The position numbers and the translations under genes were made by a program. 64,000 nucleotides of DNA from assembly GCF_001875325.1 (NCBI RefSeq), contig NZ_MDDC01000009.1, positions 1-64,000 on the forward strand, written 5' to 3'. The notes beneath the pieces were generated by a model, which ran no database searches, had not been told where the DNA came from, and saw only the letters and a list, made by a program, of their open reading frames with translations. Shown piece after piece: positions 44,337-53,056 of this stretch. Origin of the DNA: Neomoorella thermoacetica (lineage in GTDB: Bacteria > Bacillota > DSM-521 > Neomoorellales > Neomoorellaceae). How positions within the stretch are numbered: position 1 is the first letter of the stretch; every line of letters starts with the position of its first letter.

Positions 44337-45713
44337 TTACGGCCATGGCTCAAGTTTCAGGTGCAGGGTCTCCCGGGTTGCGGGTGTGACTTTGAAGTCT
44401 TCGGCCAGGCCAAGTCCTGCAACCCAGGCAATGCGGCCTGCACTGACAACCAGGGGTACCAGGGGGCGCAGGGCAGTCGGAAGGTGCCTGTCGGTAAAAT
44501 AGTCCTGTAGCTTTTTCGTCCCCTTCATTCCCAGGGGCCGGAAACAATCCCCCGGCAACCAGTTGCGTACAAGAAGTGGTTGTTTTAATTTGGCGCGGTC
44601 CAACCAGGCCTCATCCTCCCTCCCGGCTTTAAAGGCCCGGGGTGGTTGAGCGATCTCCGCCCGGATGGCCTTGCCTGCCTCCGGCAGGGGGGTCAGGCCG
44701 GGAACTTCCAATTGATAAGAGAAGGATACTTTGCCTGCTGCCTTGCCGGGTAACTGCAGGTGCAGCTCTGCACCCCGCGCCCGGAGACTTAACCGGCCCG
44801 GCCAGGTCAGGGTGCCACCTTCCCGGGCCACGGCCCGGGCCTTTTCCACCTGACTGAAGCTGACCCGGCGGCCCAGGGTAGCTGCCGCCAGCCTCAGGAC
44901 CCGGCGCTGGAGGGCCGGGGCCAGGTCCTGCCACCCCTGGCGGTCCAGGACCAGGGCTTCCTCTTCCCGCCTTTTAATAATTCCTTCCAGGGCCCTGTGC
45001 GCCAGGTCCGCCAGGAGGGCTTCGTCTTCCTGAAGGATCAGGGCCGTCCGCCCCAGGGTGGCAACTATGGCCGGGTTATACTCCCGGGCCAGGAGGGGGA
45101 GTAGCTGGTGCCGGATCTTATTGCGCCGGTAGGCCAGGTCATCGTTGGTAAAATCCCGGCGAGGATGGAGGCCGTTATCCCGGCAATAGGCCTCGATCTC
45201 GGCCCGGGTGACAAAAAGCAAAGGCCTGATAAGGCGCCCCCGCCGGGGCAACATGGCTTTTAGCCCGCTTAAACCGCTGCCGCGCAGGAGGTTCAGAAGG
45301 ACGGTTTCCGCCTGGTCTTCCGCCTGGTGGCCGACGGCTATCCTGGTTGCCCCGACTGCCGCCGCCACTTCCCGGAAGAAGTTATAGCGTACCTCTCGGG
45401 CGGCGGCCTCGATGGATAGGTGGTGTTCCTGCCTGTAGGCCAGGACATCGCGCCGGGCGACGGTGACCGGCAGGCCCCAGCCTGTGGCCAGGTCGCGAAC
45501 ATACTCGGCATCAGCTGCCGCCTCCGGCCGCAACCCGTGGTTCAGATGGGCTACCAGGAGGGTATAGCCGAACTCTTCCTGCAGGGTCATGAGGCTGTGC
45601 AATAAAGCCAGGGAATCCGGCCCCCCGGATACCCCGACCACTACTTTATCCCCCCGGACTAGCAGGTGGTACTCCTTTATTGTCTGCCGGACCCTGTCCA
45701 GCAACTGACCCAT
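44337..45713 (-). CDS. tilS: tRNA(Ile)-lysidine synthetase
   Basis: Converts the wobble cytidine of tRNA-Ile(CAU) to lysidine so that it reads AUA. The 458-residue protein has the PP-loop SGGPDS at 29-34, a central HXXED segment (VGHQAEDQAETVLLNLLRGSG) and the C-terminal TilS domains ending at the RETLHLKLEPWP tail. It lies between spoIIE and ftsH as in other Firmicutes. Confidence 0.95.
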   Translation of the reverse strand: MGQLLDRVRQTIKEYHLLVRGDKVVVGVSGGPDSLALLHSLMTLQEEFGYTLLVAHLNHGLRPEAAADAEYVRDLATGWGLPVTVARRDVLAYRQEHHLSIEAAAREVRYNFFREVAAAVGATRIAVGHQAEDQAETVLLNLLRGSGLSGLKAMLPRRGRLIRPLLFVTRAEIEAYCRDNGLHPRRDFTNDDLAYRRNKIRHQLLPLLAREYNPAIVATLGRTALILQEDEALLADLAHRALEGIIKRREEEALVLDRQGWQDLAPALQRRVLRLAAATLGRRVSFSQVEKARAVAREGGTLTWPGRLSLRARGAELHLQLPGKAAGKVSFSYQLEVPGLTPLPEAGKAIRAEIAQPPRAFKAGREDEAWLDRAKLKQPLLVRNWLPGDCFRPLGMKGTKKLQDYFTDRHLPTALRPLVPLVVSAGRIAWVAGLGLAEDFKVTPATRETLHLKLEPWP

Positions 45714-45804
45714 TCCTCCGTGGTTTTGACTACTGGTTCTTTATTTCGTCGTTAAGAACCTTTTTCCTGCTTTCTCTGGGGAGTTTTTCCTGAATTAAAT
45801 GCCT

Positions 45805-47847
45805 TTATGCGCTGGCGGCCTTCTCCACCCTGGCAACTACCACCGTCATGTCATCGGGAGGATTGCCGCCGGCCAGGGCCCGGGCCTGTTTCAACAGGCG
45901 ATCGGCAATCTCCTGGGGCCGGGCATCCCCGGCTCGCTGCAGGGCCTTGCTTACCCACTTTTCCTTTTCATTTAAATCGCGGTGGGCCTCCAGGACGCCG
46001 TCACTGACCATTACCAGCAGGTCTCCTTCCTGGAGTTCATCATTGAGAGCTTCTACCTGGAGGTCTTCAAGGATACCTACCGGCAGGGAGTGACTCCGCA
46101 AGATCCTGACGCCATCCTTCCCCTGGATAAAGCTGGGACAGGCCCCCAGTTTATAGAATTCAGCCTGGCCATTGTGACAATTGACCATGGCCAGGTCAAT
46201 AGTGGTAAAGTTCTCGCGGGTCGTTCTTAGCAGTAGCACCATGTTGACTGTCCGCAGGGCGAGTTCCGGGCTGAAACCAGCGGCCAGTAAATCCTGGAGT
46301 AACTCCAGGGCTGTGCCGCTGGCGTCCGCCGCTTCCCGGCCGGCGCCCATGCCGTCGCCCAGGATTAACAGTTGCCTGCCAGGTTCCAGGGTAGCTGCCA
46401 CGAAGGCATCGCCCGTGACCTCCGCCCGGTGGCGCGGGGTAGCAGCCATACCGACGCTGACCTTCAAGGACGGTTGACCGGTGCCGCTGCCCGCTGAATT
46501 TTCTTTTTTGATCCCCCTGTTTTCGACCATGACCGCCAGGTTATCAAAAATACTGGCCAGCCAGTTGGTCAGGCCATCCTCCAGGGGCTGGGGTTGCCCC
46601 TTGCCGGCCCTGGTGGTCAGGGCAGCCAGCAGTTCACGGCCGCGGTTGCAACGCGAAGCCAACCATTCGGGGAGGGCGGCCAGGGTCAGGGGGCCCTGGC
46701 TGCCCAGATGTAATAGCTCCTGTAAAGTATTTAGCATCTGTTCCCCTTCCAGTTCCCAGCAGACCTTACCTGCCGGGCACCCGCGGCAGGCAGCCCTGGC
46801 CACCTGGCGAACGGTCTCCAGGGGGCTTTCGTTGAAACCATGGAACTTGAGATTTTTGGCCAGGCTTTTCAGGGCAATCTTCAGGTTATCTTGCTGGCTG
46901 GTATCCGCCGGTGCCTGCTGGCCGGCCACCGGTACCGTCAGGAATTCCCGAAAGTAATTTACCAGGAGGGGGGGTGTAGCTACCAGGACCAGGACAGCCA
47001 GGCCGCTTTCCTTCAGGGCGGCCTGGACACCGTCACCGCCAAGGAAGTAGTTGGCCAGAACCAGGTGGGCCAGCAAAAAGCCGCTGATCACCCCCGGTTT
47101 GCCCAGGTTCTTTAAAGAACCGGCCACCAGGCCGGTAAAGGCCATTAACCCCGCCAGGGAGGGTGTGATCAGGGCTGACAGGCTGGGTAGGAAACCTACA
47201 GCTGCCCCGGCGGCCGCTCCTGTTCCCGGCCCCCCGGCCAGGGCTGCCAGGAGCAGGATATAGCGGCTGATGATCCCCTGGATGGAAAGGCCGGATACCT
47301 GCCATCCCTGTAAACCCAGGAGGAGCCCCAGGAGGAAGAGCCCCCCGCCCAGCAGGCGCTCCTCCTGGCGCCTGGCCGTGGCGGTTTCCAGCAGCCCCAG
47401 ACTGAGGCCCCAGGCCAGGAGAGCTTCAAAGATCATTTGCACCCAGCCATAAAAGGAGGGTTGCCAGAAGGTCAGGCCCAGACCCCTTACCAGGATAATG
47501 GCTACCGGAGCCAGGGTAGCCCTGGTAAGGGGGCCGCGCTGGTTCAGGGAGGGATAAAGGGTGCAGGCCAGTCCCAGGAACAGGAAAACCAGCAGGCGGC
47601 TGTATACCTGGGGCAGGCCGGCCAGCCAGGCACTGCCCGCTGCTACCACTACTGCCGGCCAGATGAGGCGACGCCTGGCACCGGCAACAATTATTACCGC
47701 CGGGCCGAAGGGAAAGAGTTCTTCCAGGAGGGCCGCCCGGACCAGGAAAAATACTGCTCCCAGGAGCAAAACATCGAGAAAAAGCTCGCTCCCTGCCAGG
47801 ACCCTGGTTTGCTGTGGTACATAGTGGGCACGGGTTTGACCGGACAT
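45805..47847 (-). CDS. spoIIE: Stage II sporulation protein E
   Basis: PP2C-type phosphatase that dephosphorylates SpoIIAA to release sigma-F in the forespore, and also acts at the polar septum. About ten membrane helices fill residues 20-310, then a linker, and a C-terminal phosphatase with LGDGMGAGREA and the NPPDDMTVVVA end. The ATG at 47845-47847 is preferred because GGCGGTGG lies before it; an earlier ATG at 47868 is in frame. Its promoter looks like a Spo0A-activated sigma-A promoter. Confidence 0.95.
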   Translation of the reverse strand: MSGQTRAHYVPQQTRVLAGSELFLDVLLLGAVFFLVRAALLEELFPFGPAVIIVAGARRRLIWPAVVVAAGSAWLAGLPQVYSRLLVFLFLGLACTLYPSLNQRGPLTRATLAPVAIILVRGLGLTFWQPSFYGWVQMIFEALLAWGLSLGLLETATARRQEERLLGGGLFLLGLLLGLQGWQVSGLSIQGIISRYILLLAALAGGPGTGAAAGAAVGFLPSLSALITPSLAGLMAFTGLVAGSLKNLGKPGVISGFLLAHLVLANYFLGGDGVQAALKESGLAVLVLVATPPLLVNYFREFLTVPVAGQQAPADTSQQDNLKIALKSLAKNLKFHGFNESPLETVRQVARAACRGCPAGKVCWELEGEQMLNTLQELLHLGSQGPLTLAALPEWLASRCNRGRELLAALTTRAGKGQPQPLEDGLTNWLASIFDNLAVMVENRGIKKENSAGSGTGQPSLKVSVGMAATPRHRAEVTGDAFVAATLEPGRQLLILGDGMGAGREAADASGTALELLQDLLAAGFSPELALRTVNMVLLLRTTRENFTTIDLAMVNCHNGQAEFYKLGACPSFIQGKDGVRILRSHSLPVGILEDLQVEALNDELQEGDLLVMVSDGVLEAHRDLNEKEKWVSKALQRAGDARPQEIADRLLKQARALAGGNPPDDMTVVVARVEKAASA

Positions 47848-47879
47848 GAAAACCACCGCCTTTACCATTACCTGGCAAT

Positions 47880-47947
47880 ATTATAAACCATATTTTGGCA
47901 AGAATATTGTCAGCTAAAGGCAACGGTAAAGGACTATTTTTCGACAA
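47880..47947 (-). promoter_or_regulatory. spoIIE promoter with Spo0A box
   Basis: On the minus strand TTGTCGAA (47940-47947), a perfect 0A box, lies upstream of CTGACA (47908-47913) and TATAAT (47880-47885), which are 22 bp apart. The over-long spacer is the known mark of Spo0A-activated spoIIE and spoIIG promoters in Bacillus. Confidence 0.8.
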
Positions 47948-47974
47948 AAGAACAGGATCGACCCATACCGGGCA

Positions 47975-48003
47975 ATAAAAAACCACCCTGCTGTCAGGGT
48001 GGT
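47975..48003 (-). terminator. Terminator of the tRNA unit
   Basis: ACCACCCT (47982-47989) pairs with AGGGTGGT (47996-48003), then TTTTTT on the minus strand, directly after tRNA-Glu. Confidence 0.88.
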
Positions 48004-48007
48004 TGAG

Positions 48008-48082
48008 TGGTGACCCGTGGGGGAATCGAACCCCCGTTACGAGCGTGAAAGGCTCGTGTCTTAACCTCTTGACCAACGGGCC
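48008..48082 (-). tRNA. tRNA-Glu (anticodon TTC)
   Basis: A full cloverleaf of 75 nt with encoded CCA. Acceptor arms GGCCCGT and ACGGGTC pair; the anticodon stem ACGAG/CTCGT encloses a seven-base loop with TTC; the T arm reads GGGGGTTCGATTCCCCC. Confidence 0.96.
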
Positions 48083-48091
48083 ATGGGACGA

Positions 48092-48168
48092 TGGTAGCGG
48101 TGGTAGGATTCGAACCTACGACACTGCGGGTATGAACCGCATGCTCTGACCAACTGAGCTACACCGCC
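48092..48168 (-). tRNA. tRNA-Met (anticodon CAT), elongator type
   Basis: A cloverleaf of 77 nt with encoded CCA. Anticodon stem TGCGG/CCGCA and loop TTCATAC give CAT. The acceptor GGCGGTG/CACCGCT has a G-T first pair; the sequence resembles Bacillus elongator tRNA-Met and lacks the three G-C pairs of initiator tRNA. tRNA-Ile(CAT) is less likely. First of two tRNAs in the unit. Confidence 0.93.
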
Positions 48169-48179
48169 ACGCATATGAT

Positions 48180-48208
48180 ATTATGCCTGAATCGTGCCCG
48201 GTTGTCAA
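48180..48208 (-). promoter_or_regulatory. Promoter of tRNA-Met--tRNA-Glu
   Basis: TTGACA (48203-48208), 17 bases and CATAAT (48180-48185) on the minus strand, 12 bp before the first tRNA. Confidence 0.85.
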
Positions 48209-48233
48209 GGGTAAAATCAACCTCCGGGCTGCC

Positions 48234-48686
48234 CTAATTTAATATCAGCCGGGCGCCGGTGGCCAGGAGGACCAGGCCCGCGGCCTTCCACCAGGTAAAA
48301 GGGATTTTATCCAGGCCAAAGAGGCCGAAGTGATCTATGATAAGGGCTGTCGTCACCTGGCCCACAATGATGGCTGTAGTAGCCAGGGCCACACCCACCC
48401 TGGGAATGCTGGCCACCACCCCGTAGGTGATAGCTACGCCAATCAGTCCCCCCAGCCAGAGATACCAGGGGCACTGCCAGATCCGGCCCAGGTGGCCGTC
48501 GCTCAATGGGAAGAAAAGGAGGATTCCCACTGCCAGGGTGGCAGTAAGGTGGACGATCAGGGTAGCCTGGAGCAGGCCGGTGATTTTGGCCAGGGCAGAA
48601 TTCAGGGAACCCTGGAAGGCCATGGCAATGCCGGATACCAGGGCGATTAAAAGGGCCAACCACATGGATGTATCCCTGCCAGACAA
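48234..48686 (-). CDS. DMT-type transporter of the YdcZ (DUF606) family
   Basis: A 150-residue protein with five hydrophobic helices, one half of the usual ten-helix drug/metabolite transporter, matching YdcZ-like small transporters that pair up. Substrate unknown. The TTG at 48684-48686 has AGGGGG eight bases upstream; an ATG seven codons later is the alternative. Confidence 0.85.
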   Translation of the reverse strand: MSGRDTSMWLALLIALVSGIAMAFQGSLNSALAKITGLLQATLIVHLTATLAVGILLFFPLSDGHLGRIWQCPWYLWLGGLIGVAITYGVVASIPRVGVALATTAIIVGQVTTALIIDHFGLFGLDKIPFTWWKAAGLVLLATGARLILN

Positions 48687-48791
48687 GATTTCTTCCCCCT
48701 TAATGTTCCCGCCGGCCGGGGGGATCTAAACATGAATATCCCCATCCCGGCGCATAATATTCTGGAGGTATTTTACTGGGAGGAAAGGACT

Positions 48792-49730
48792 ATGGTTCAC
48801 ACGTACTGTCGCATCCTGGTTTTCCTGGCCCTTTTTTTCTCCTTTATGAACCCGGCCCTGGCCCATGAGCCCTGCCCCTGCGACGATACTGATTTCCGGG
48901 TCCTGGAGCTAACCAATCCCCCTTTTACGGGCCTGGACGTCAGCGATCTCCAGCTGCGCCTGGCCCAGATGGGTTATTACTTCGGTCCCCTGAACGGTAT
49001 TTATAATGAAACAACCCACCGGGCCGTAATTAACTTTCAACGAGAACACCATTTAACCCCCCTGGGCCGGGTCGGGCCGGCTACCTGGAAGGAACTGGCC
49101 CGGGGTATCACAGTCGCCCACCAGGCCCCGGCCGGCCCGCCTCCCGGGAAAAACCTGAAGATCGTCATCGATACCGAACGCCTGGTCCTGACCATCCTGG
49201 TGGATGGCCAGGTCTTTCAAAAATACCCCGTGGCTATAGGCAAATACACCAGCCCCTCGCCCGTCGGCGAGTGGAAAATCGTCGACAAGGCTTATGAGTC
49301 CGGGGGTGCCTTTGGCACCCGCTGGATGGGCCTCAATGTACCCTGGGGCAGCTACGGCATCCACGGCACCAACCGGCCCTGGTCCATCGGCTGGGCCGCC
49401 TCGGCAGGCTGTTTCCGCATGTTCAACGAGGATATAGAGACCATCTATCCCTGGATCCCTGTGGGCACCCCGGTAGTAGTTAAAGGTCCCTATACCATGC
49501 CCACCGGTCCCCTGAAACCCGGCCAGGGCTCTCCGGAGGTCCTCACCCTGCAGGCCCGCCTGCGGGAAAAGGGTTTTTACCTTTTCGGGCCCACTGACGG
49601 CGACTACGGCCTGATGACCGAACTGGCCGTTAAGGAGTTCCAGCTCTACCACGGGCTCAAGGCTACCGGGGTGGCTGATGCCCGGACCCTGAGGGCCCTG
49701 GGTTTTGACGTACCCCTTTCAGATACTTAA
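48792..49730 (+). CDS. L,D-transpeptidase with two peptidoglycan-binding domains
   Basis: Secreted enzyme that makes 3-3 cross-links in peptidoglycan, perhaps in the spore cortex. In 312 residues: a signal peptide (about 1-24, ending ALAHE), a peptidoglycan-binding domain (VSDLQLRLAQMGYYFGPLNG), the YkuD catalytic domain with HGTNRP and SAGCFRM holding the active-site Cys, and a second binding domain at the C terminus. GGAGG before the ATG at 48792-48794 fixes the start. Its last 68 bp overlap the end of the converging gene. Confidence 0.92.
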   Translation: MVHTYCRILVFLALFFSFMNPALAHEPCPCDDTDFRVLELTNPPFTGLDVSDLQLRLAQMGYYFGPLNGIYNETTHRAVINFQREHHLTPLGRVGPATWKELARGITVAHQAPAGPPPGKNLKIVIDTERLVLTILVDGQVFQKYPVAIGKYTSPSPVGEWKIVDKAYESGGAFGTRWMGLNVPWGSYGIHGTNRPWSIGWAASAGCFRMFNEDIETIYPWIPVGTPVVVKGPYTMPTGPLKPGQGSPEVLTLQARLREKGFYLFGPTDGDYGLMTELAVKEFQLYHGLKATGVADARTLRALGFDVPLSDT

Positions 49731-50085
49731 GGACCCCTGCCACAGCCCGGCGGGCATTCTCCTGGAGCTGCACCAGTTCTCCCGGCGTGGCCCCGTCCAG
49801 GTGAATGCCCGCGACGACTACCACCGGGACATGACAGGCTGCCGCCAGGGTGGTGGCAGCCGGCCGGGCCACCTCGTCGTCTTTATGGCCCATCAGGGTC
49901 AATACCGAGGTAGTGGCGCTCGTACCCTCTCCCCGCAGGCTCGGCCGCGGTATCCCCAGGGCCACTGCTCCCACATGGGGTTTTTCGCCCCCCAGCAGGT
50001 GGGCGATAAGGCCCTCGCCGGTGACGAAGACCCGGCAGGATACCCGGCAGCGTCCCCTGCCGGCTATGCAGTTTATACCCCGCAT
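49663..50085 (-). CDS. LpdD-like protein (UbiD-associated)
   Basis: A 140-residue protein with VTGEGLIAHLLGGEKPHVGAV and SVLTLMGHKDDEVARPAATTLA, which match the LpdD family found with UbiD-type decarboxylases and proposed to help with the prenylated flavin cofactor. UbiD and UbiX genes lie 4-6 kb upstream in the same direction, which supports the link. The last 68 bp overlap the converging L,D-transpeptidase gene. Confidence 0.75.
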   Translation of the reverse strand: MRGINCIAGRGRCRVSCRVFVTGEGLIAHLLGGEKPHVGAVALGIPRPSLRGEGTSATTSVLTLMGHKDDEVARPAATTLAAACHVPVVVVAGIHLDGATPGELVQLQENARRAVAGVLKYLKGVRQNPGPSGSGHQPPR

Positions 50086-50243
50086 CACCTATCACCCCTT
50101 TCTTGTTAGGTTTATCCTTTCACCAGACGCTTCGCGCCCAGACCAAGCTGCTTACTACAGTAAATATCCACCCGGAGAGTTTTCTTACCCACGCCCGTAT
50201 AGCCTCGTGCAACCACAGGAGGCTGCCAGAATCGTACCGGCTG

Positions 50244-50984
50244 CTACCGTTCCCACGGGCAGAGGAGGTATTCAAATAGATGCAGCAGGATATATAATAC
50301 CAGGCCCATACCGGCCATGGTCAGGATGCCGGCGAACATGGCCCCGTAGTCGGCCCGGAAAAGGCCGTCCAGGATAAAGTACCCCAGGCCGCTGTTACCG
50401 GCTATGGTCTCGCTCAGGAAAAGGACGGAAATGGCGCTGCCCAGGGAAACGCGGCTGGCGGTAATAATATCCGGCAGGCAGGCCGGCAGGATTACCTGGC
50501 GGAACAGGCTGGCTTTGCCGGCTCCCAGGGAGGCGACGGAGAGCAACAGCTGGTCCGGTATCTTACGGGCCGCATCCCGGGTGGTAATCAGGATCTGGTT
50601 GAAGATCACCAGGAAAATAATGAGCATCTTGGCCCCGTCCCCGATGCCCAAAAGGACCATGGCCACCGGCAGTAAAGCCACCTTGGGAACAGGGTAGAGG
50701 AGGTAAACCATGGGGGCCAGAAAGGAGTCAACGACCCGGTTACGGCCGGCCCAGAGACCCAGGGGCACCGCCAGGAGCAGGGCCAGGGCCAGGCTGACCA
50801 CCACCCGGTAAAGGCTGAAATAAAGATGCCGGGCGAGTTCAGGCCAGAAACGGGCCAGCCCCTGCAAGGCCAGCCGGGGCTCCGGCAAACCGGGGTTGTT
50901 GATTCCCCGGGCCAGCAACCACCAGCAGCCAAACAAAAAGAGAATGGATCCCAGGTAGGCGACTATTTTGTGTTTAAAAGGCAT
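50244..50984 (-). CDS. ABC transporter permease, SsuC/TauC type
   Basis: A permease of 246 residues with six membrane helices and the EAA loop SLGAGKASLFRQVILPACLPDIITA. It works with the ATPase and lipoprotein encoded upstream, from which it is separated by a repeat. The start is uncertain between ATG 50984, GTG 50990 and ATG 51005; AGGAGGG lies inside the longest form and favours the shorter ones. Confidence 0.88.
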   Translation of the reverse strand: MPFKHKIVAYLGSILFLFGCWWLLARGINNPGLPEPRLALQGLARFWPELARHLYFSLYRVVVSLALALLLAVPLGLWAGRNRVVDSFLAPMVYLLYPVPKVALLPVAMVLLGIGDGAKMLIIFLVIFNQILITTRDAARKIPDQLLLSVASLGAGKASLFRQVILPACLPDIITASRVSLGSAISVLFLSETIAGNSGLGYFILDGLFRADYGAMFAGILTMAGMGLVLYILLHLFEYLLCPWER

Positions 50985-51062
50985 ATCCACAAAAGCCCTC
51001 CTCATGGGGGCTAATGTCTCCGCCAGCGAACATGAAAATGTAGGTTGAGGCAAGGGCTGGCG

Positions 51063-51253
51063 GGTACAGGCGGAGGGCGACTCGGTTCGAGACGCAAGCT
51101 TTGCGCCAAGCCGCGGCGCGGCGGTGGTGAACGGGATAGGGACGGTGACGTGGTTTCAGAAACGAGAAGTATCACGCCCCAAGCCACCCCCGCCGCTTAA
51201 GCAACTGGGCGCCAAGTTTGCTCGCTTAAGCACCCGGAGCTGCACCCGCCGGC
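51063..51253 (-). repeat. Dispersed repeat copy D
   Basis: About 190 bp related to copy C in reverse orientation: it begins GGTACAGGCGGAGGGCG on the plus strand and ends with CCGCCGCTTAAGCAACTG, GCCAAG.TTG, GCTTAAGCACC and a worn CGGAGCTGCACC. The middle is longer than in copy C. It occupies the whole gap between the ATPase and permease genes of one ABC transporter. Confidence 0.6.
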
Positions 51254-51294
51254 TCCGAAACTGAATGGCATCTGCATCCCTTTTTAACAGAAGC

Positions 51295-52035
51295 CTATTT
51301 TTGGAGGAGCTGGCGCACCCGGGAGCAGTAATGGTGGAAGGTTTCGGAAAAGCGGTAGTCGGGGGTACCTGCTCCCGGGTTCTCCAGGACGGCCTTGAGG
51401 CGCCCCGGGGCGGCCGTCAGGACCACAATCTGCTGCCCCAGGAAGACGGCCTCTTCGACGTTGTGGGTAACCAGGACCGTAGTTAGACATCGCTGCCGGC
51501 GTATATCCACCAGGGTCTGCTGCAGGCCCTCCCGGGTCAGGGCATCGAGGGCCGAGAAGGGCTCGTCCATCAGGAGGGTATCAGGCTCCAGGGAGAGAGC
51601 CCGGGCGATGGCCACCCGTTGCTTCTGGCCGCCGCTCAACTGGGCCGGGTAGCGCTTCTCCAGGCCGGCCAGGCCCAGGGCAACCAGGAGGGGTTCGAGG
51701 ATCTCTTGCTGCCGCTTCCGGGGACAGCCCCGCAGGGCCAGGCCCAGGGCGGCGTTTTTCCAGACTGTTTTCCAGGGCAAGAGGCCGTAATCCTGGAGGA
51801 TAATGGCTGTCTGCCGGCGCGGCCGGGTCACCCTGGCGCCGTTAACCTGGATCTCCCCCCGGGTGGGTTTTAATAACCCGGCCAGCAGGTACAGCAGGGT
51901 TGTTTTGCCGCAACCCGAAGGCCCTATCAGAACGCAGGCCTGCCCGGCAGGTATGGTAAGGTTAATATCCTCCAGGGCCGGCACCCATGCGCCGTTGTTT
52001 CTATAACTATAGGAAACGCCGGTAACCCGGATCAC
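51295..52035 (-). CDS. ABC transporter ATPase, SsuB/TauB type
   Basis: In 246 residues: Walker [10 protein letters not shown] at 38-46, Q-loop LQDYGLLPW, signature LSGGQKQR and Walker [13 protein letters not shown]. It overlaps the end of the binding-protein gene by four bases. Confidence 0.93.
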   Translation of the reverse strand: MIRVTGVSYSYRNNGAWVPALEDINLTIPAGQACVLIGPSGCGKTTLLYLLAGLLKPTRGEIQVNGARVTRPRRQTAIILQDYGLLPWKTVWKNAALGLALRGCPRKRQQEILEPLLVALGLAGLEKRYPAQLSGGQKQRVAIARALSLEPDTLLMDEPFSALDALTREGLQQTLVDIRRQRCLTTVLVTHNVEEAVFLGQQIVVLTAAPGRLKAVLENPGAGTPDYRFSETFHHYCSRVRQLLQK

Positions 52036-53018
52036 CGGTTGTCCCCACCGTGGTTAACCAGATCCGGGTCAACCAGCTCTTCGTATTTATAGGGTGCGGC
52101 CAGGAGTTTTTTGGCCACCATCCAGTCCATCACCGCCGCGACCTCTTCCCGCCGGGGCAGTTGCGGCGGGGAGTAATGGGGCGCCAGGTAGGTGTCCCGG
52201 AGTTCCGCCGGTATCCTGGCCTTTTCAATAAATAGCTCCCGGTAGGCGGAGGGGTTCCGGGCGATCAAGCTGGCGGCCGCGGTATATACCTGGAGCAGTT
52301 TCTGAATAGCCGGCGTCTTTTGTTTAATGGCTTCCTCCCGGAAGATAAGTACCACCTGGGAGAGGTTGCGGTTAATTTTCGTATCGTCCAGTACCACCCT
52401 GGCCCCTTTCCGCGCGGCCAGGGAAGCAAAGGGATCAGGCAGCAGGGCGGCGTCCAGCTTACCCCCCAGCAAGAGCTGGAGCCGTTCCGGGATCTGGGAT
52501 ACGGCGACCTTCTGGACGGTGCCGGGGTCCACCCCTCCTTCCCGCAGGAGGCCGTCGGCGACGTATTCGATGATGGTGTTTTCCGAGATGCCGACGGTCC
52601 GGCCTTTGAGCTGGCCGGGGGAGCTGATATTGGCTCCGGGCCGGGCCAGGAGGGCGAAGCGTCCCTCGGCAGGGGTGGCCCCCATGGTCAGGGAGACGAT
52701 CTTCACCGGCGTCCCGCCTTTACGCAGCAGGGCCGTAGCGACAATATCGGCCACCTCGCCGTCGATACTCCCGGACTGCAGGGCCAGGTCACGCTCCCGG
52801 GCACTATTAAAGGGTACCAGTTCAACCTTCAAGCCGGCTTTGGTAAAGAGGCCTTCCTTCTCGGCGACAAAAAAGGGGAAGTTATCCTCCACCGGGATTA
52901 ACCCCAGCTTCAGGCTCTTTTCCTGGCTGCTCCCGCTGCTAGCCGGGCTGCCGCAGCCAGATACGACCGGGACCAGGAAGAGAAGGAGTAAAAGCAGGGC
53001 CGTTCCCCTGATTTTCAT
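52032..53018 (-). CDS. ABC transporter substrate-binding lipoprotein (NMT1/SsuA-like)
   Basis: A 328-residue lipoprotein: signal peptide with lipobox VVSGC, lipidated Cys22, then a periplasmic-binding fold of the NMT1/SsuA type (LGLIPVEDNFPFFVAEKEGLFTKAGLKVEL). Relatives bind sulfonates, nitrate, thiamine precursors or aromatic acids; the substrate here is open. GGAGGTG before the ATG at 53016-53018 sets the start. It follows UbiA by 38 bp, joining the importer to the UbiA/UbiD/UbiX genes. Confidence 0.9.
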   Translation of the reverse strand: MKIRGTALLLLLLFLVPVVSGCGSPASSGSSQEKSLKLGLIPVEDNFPFFVAEKEGLFTKAGLKVELVPFNSARERDLALQSGSIDGEVADIVATALLRKGGTPVKIVSLTMGATPAEGRFALLARPGANISSPGQLKGRTVGISENTIIEYVADGLLREGGVDPGTVQKVAVSQIPERLQLLLGGKLDAALLPDPFASLAARKGARVVLDDTKINRNLSQVVLIFREEAIKQKTPAIQKLLQVYTAAASLIARNPSAYRELFIEKARIPAELRDTYLAPHYSPPQLPRREEVAAVMDWMVAKKLLAAPYKYEELVDPDLVNHGGDNR

Positions 53019-53056
53019 ATTCAACACCTCCGGATAGGGGCCGCAATCCCCGGCTG

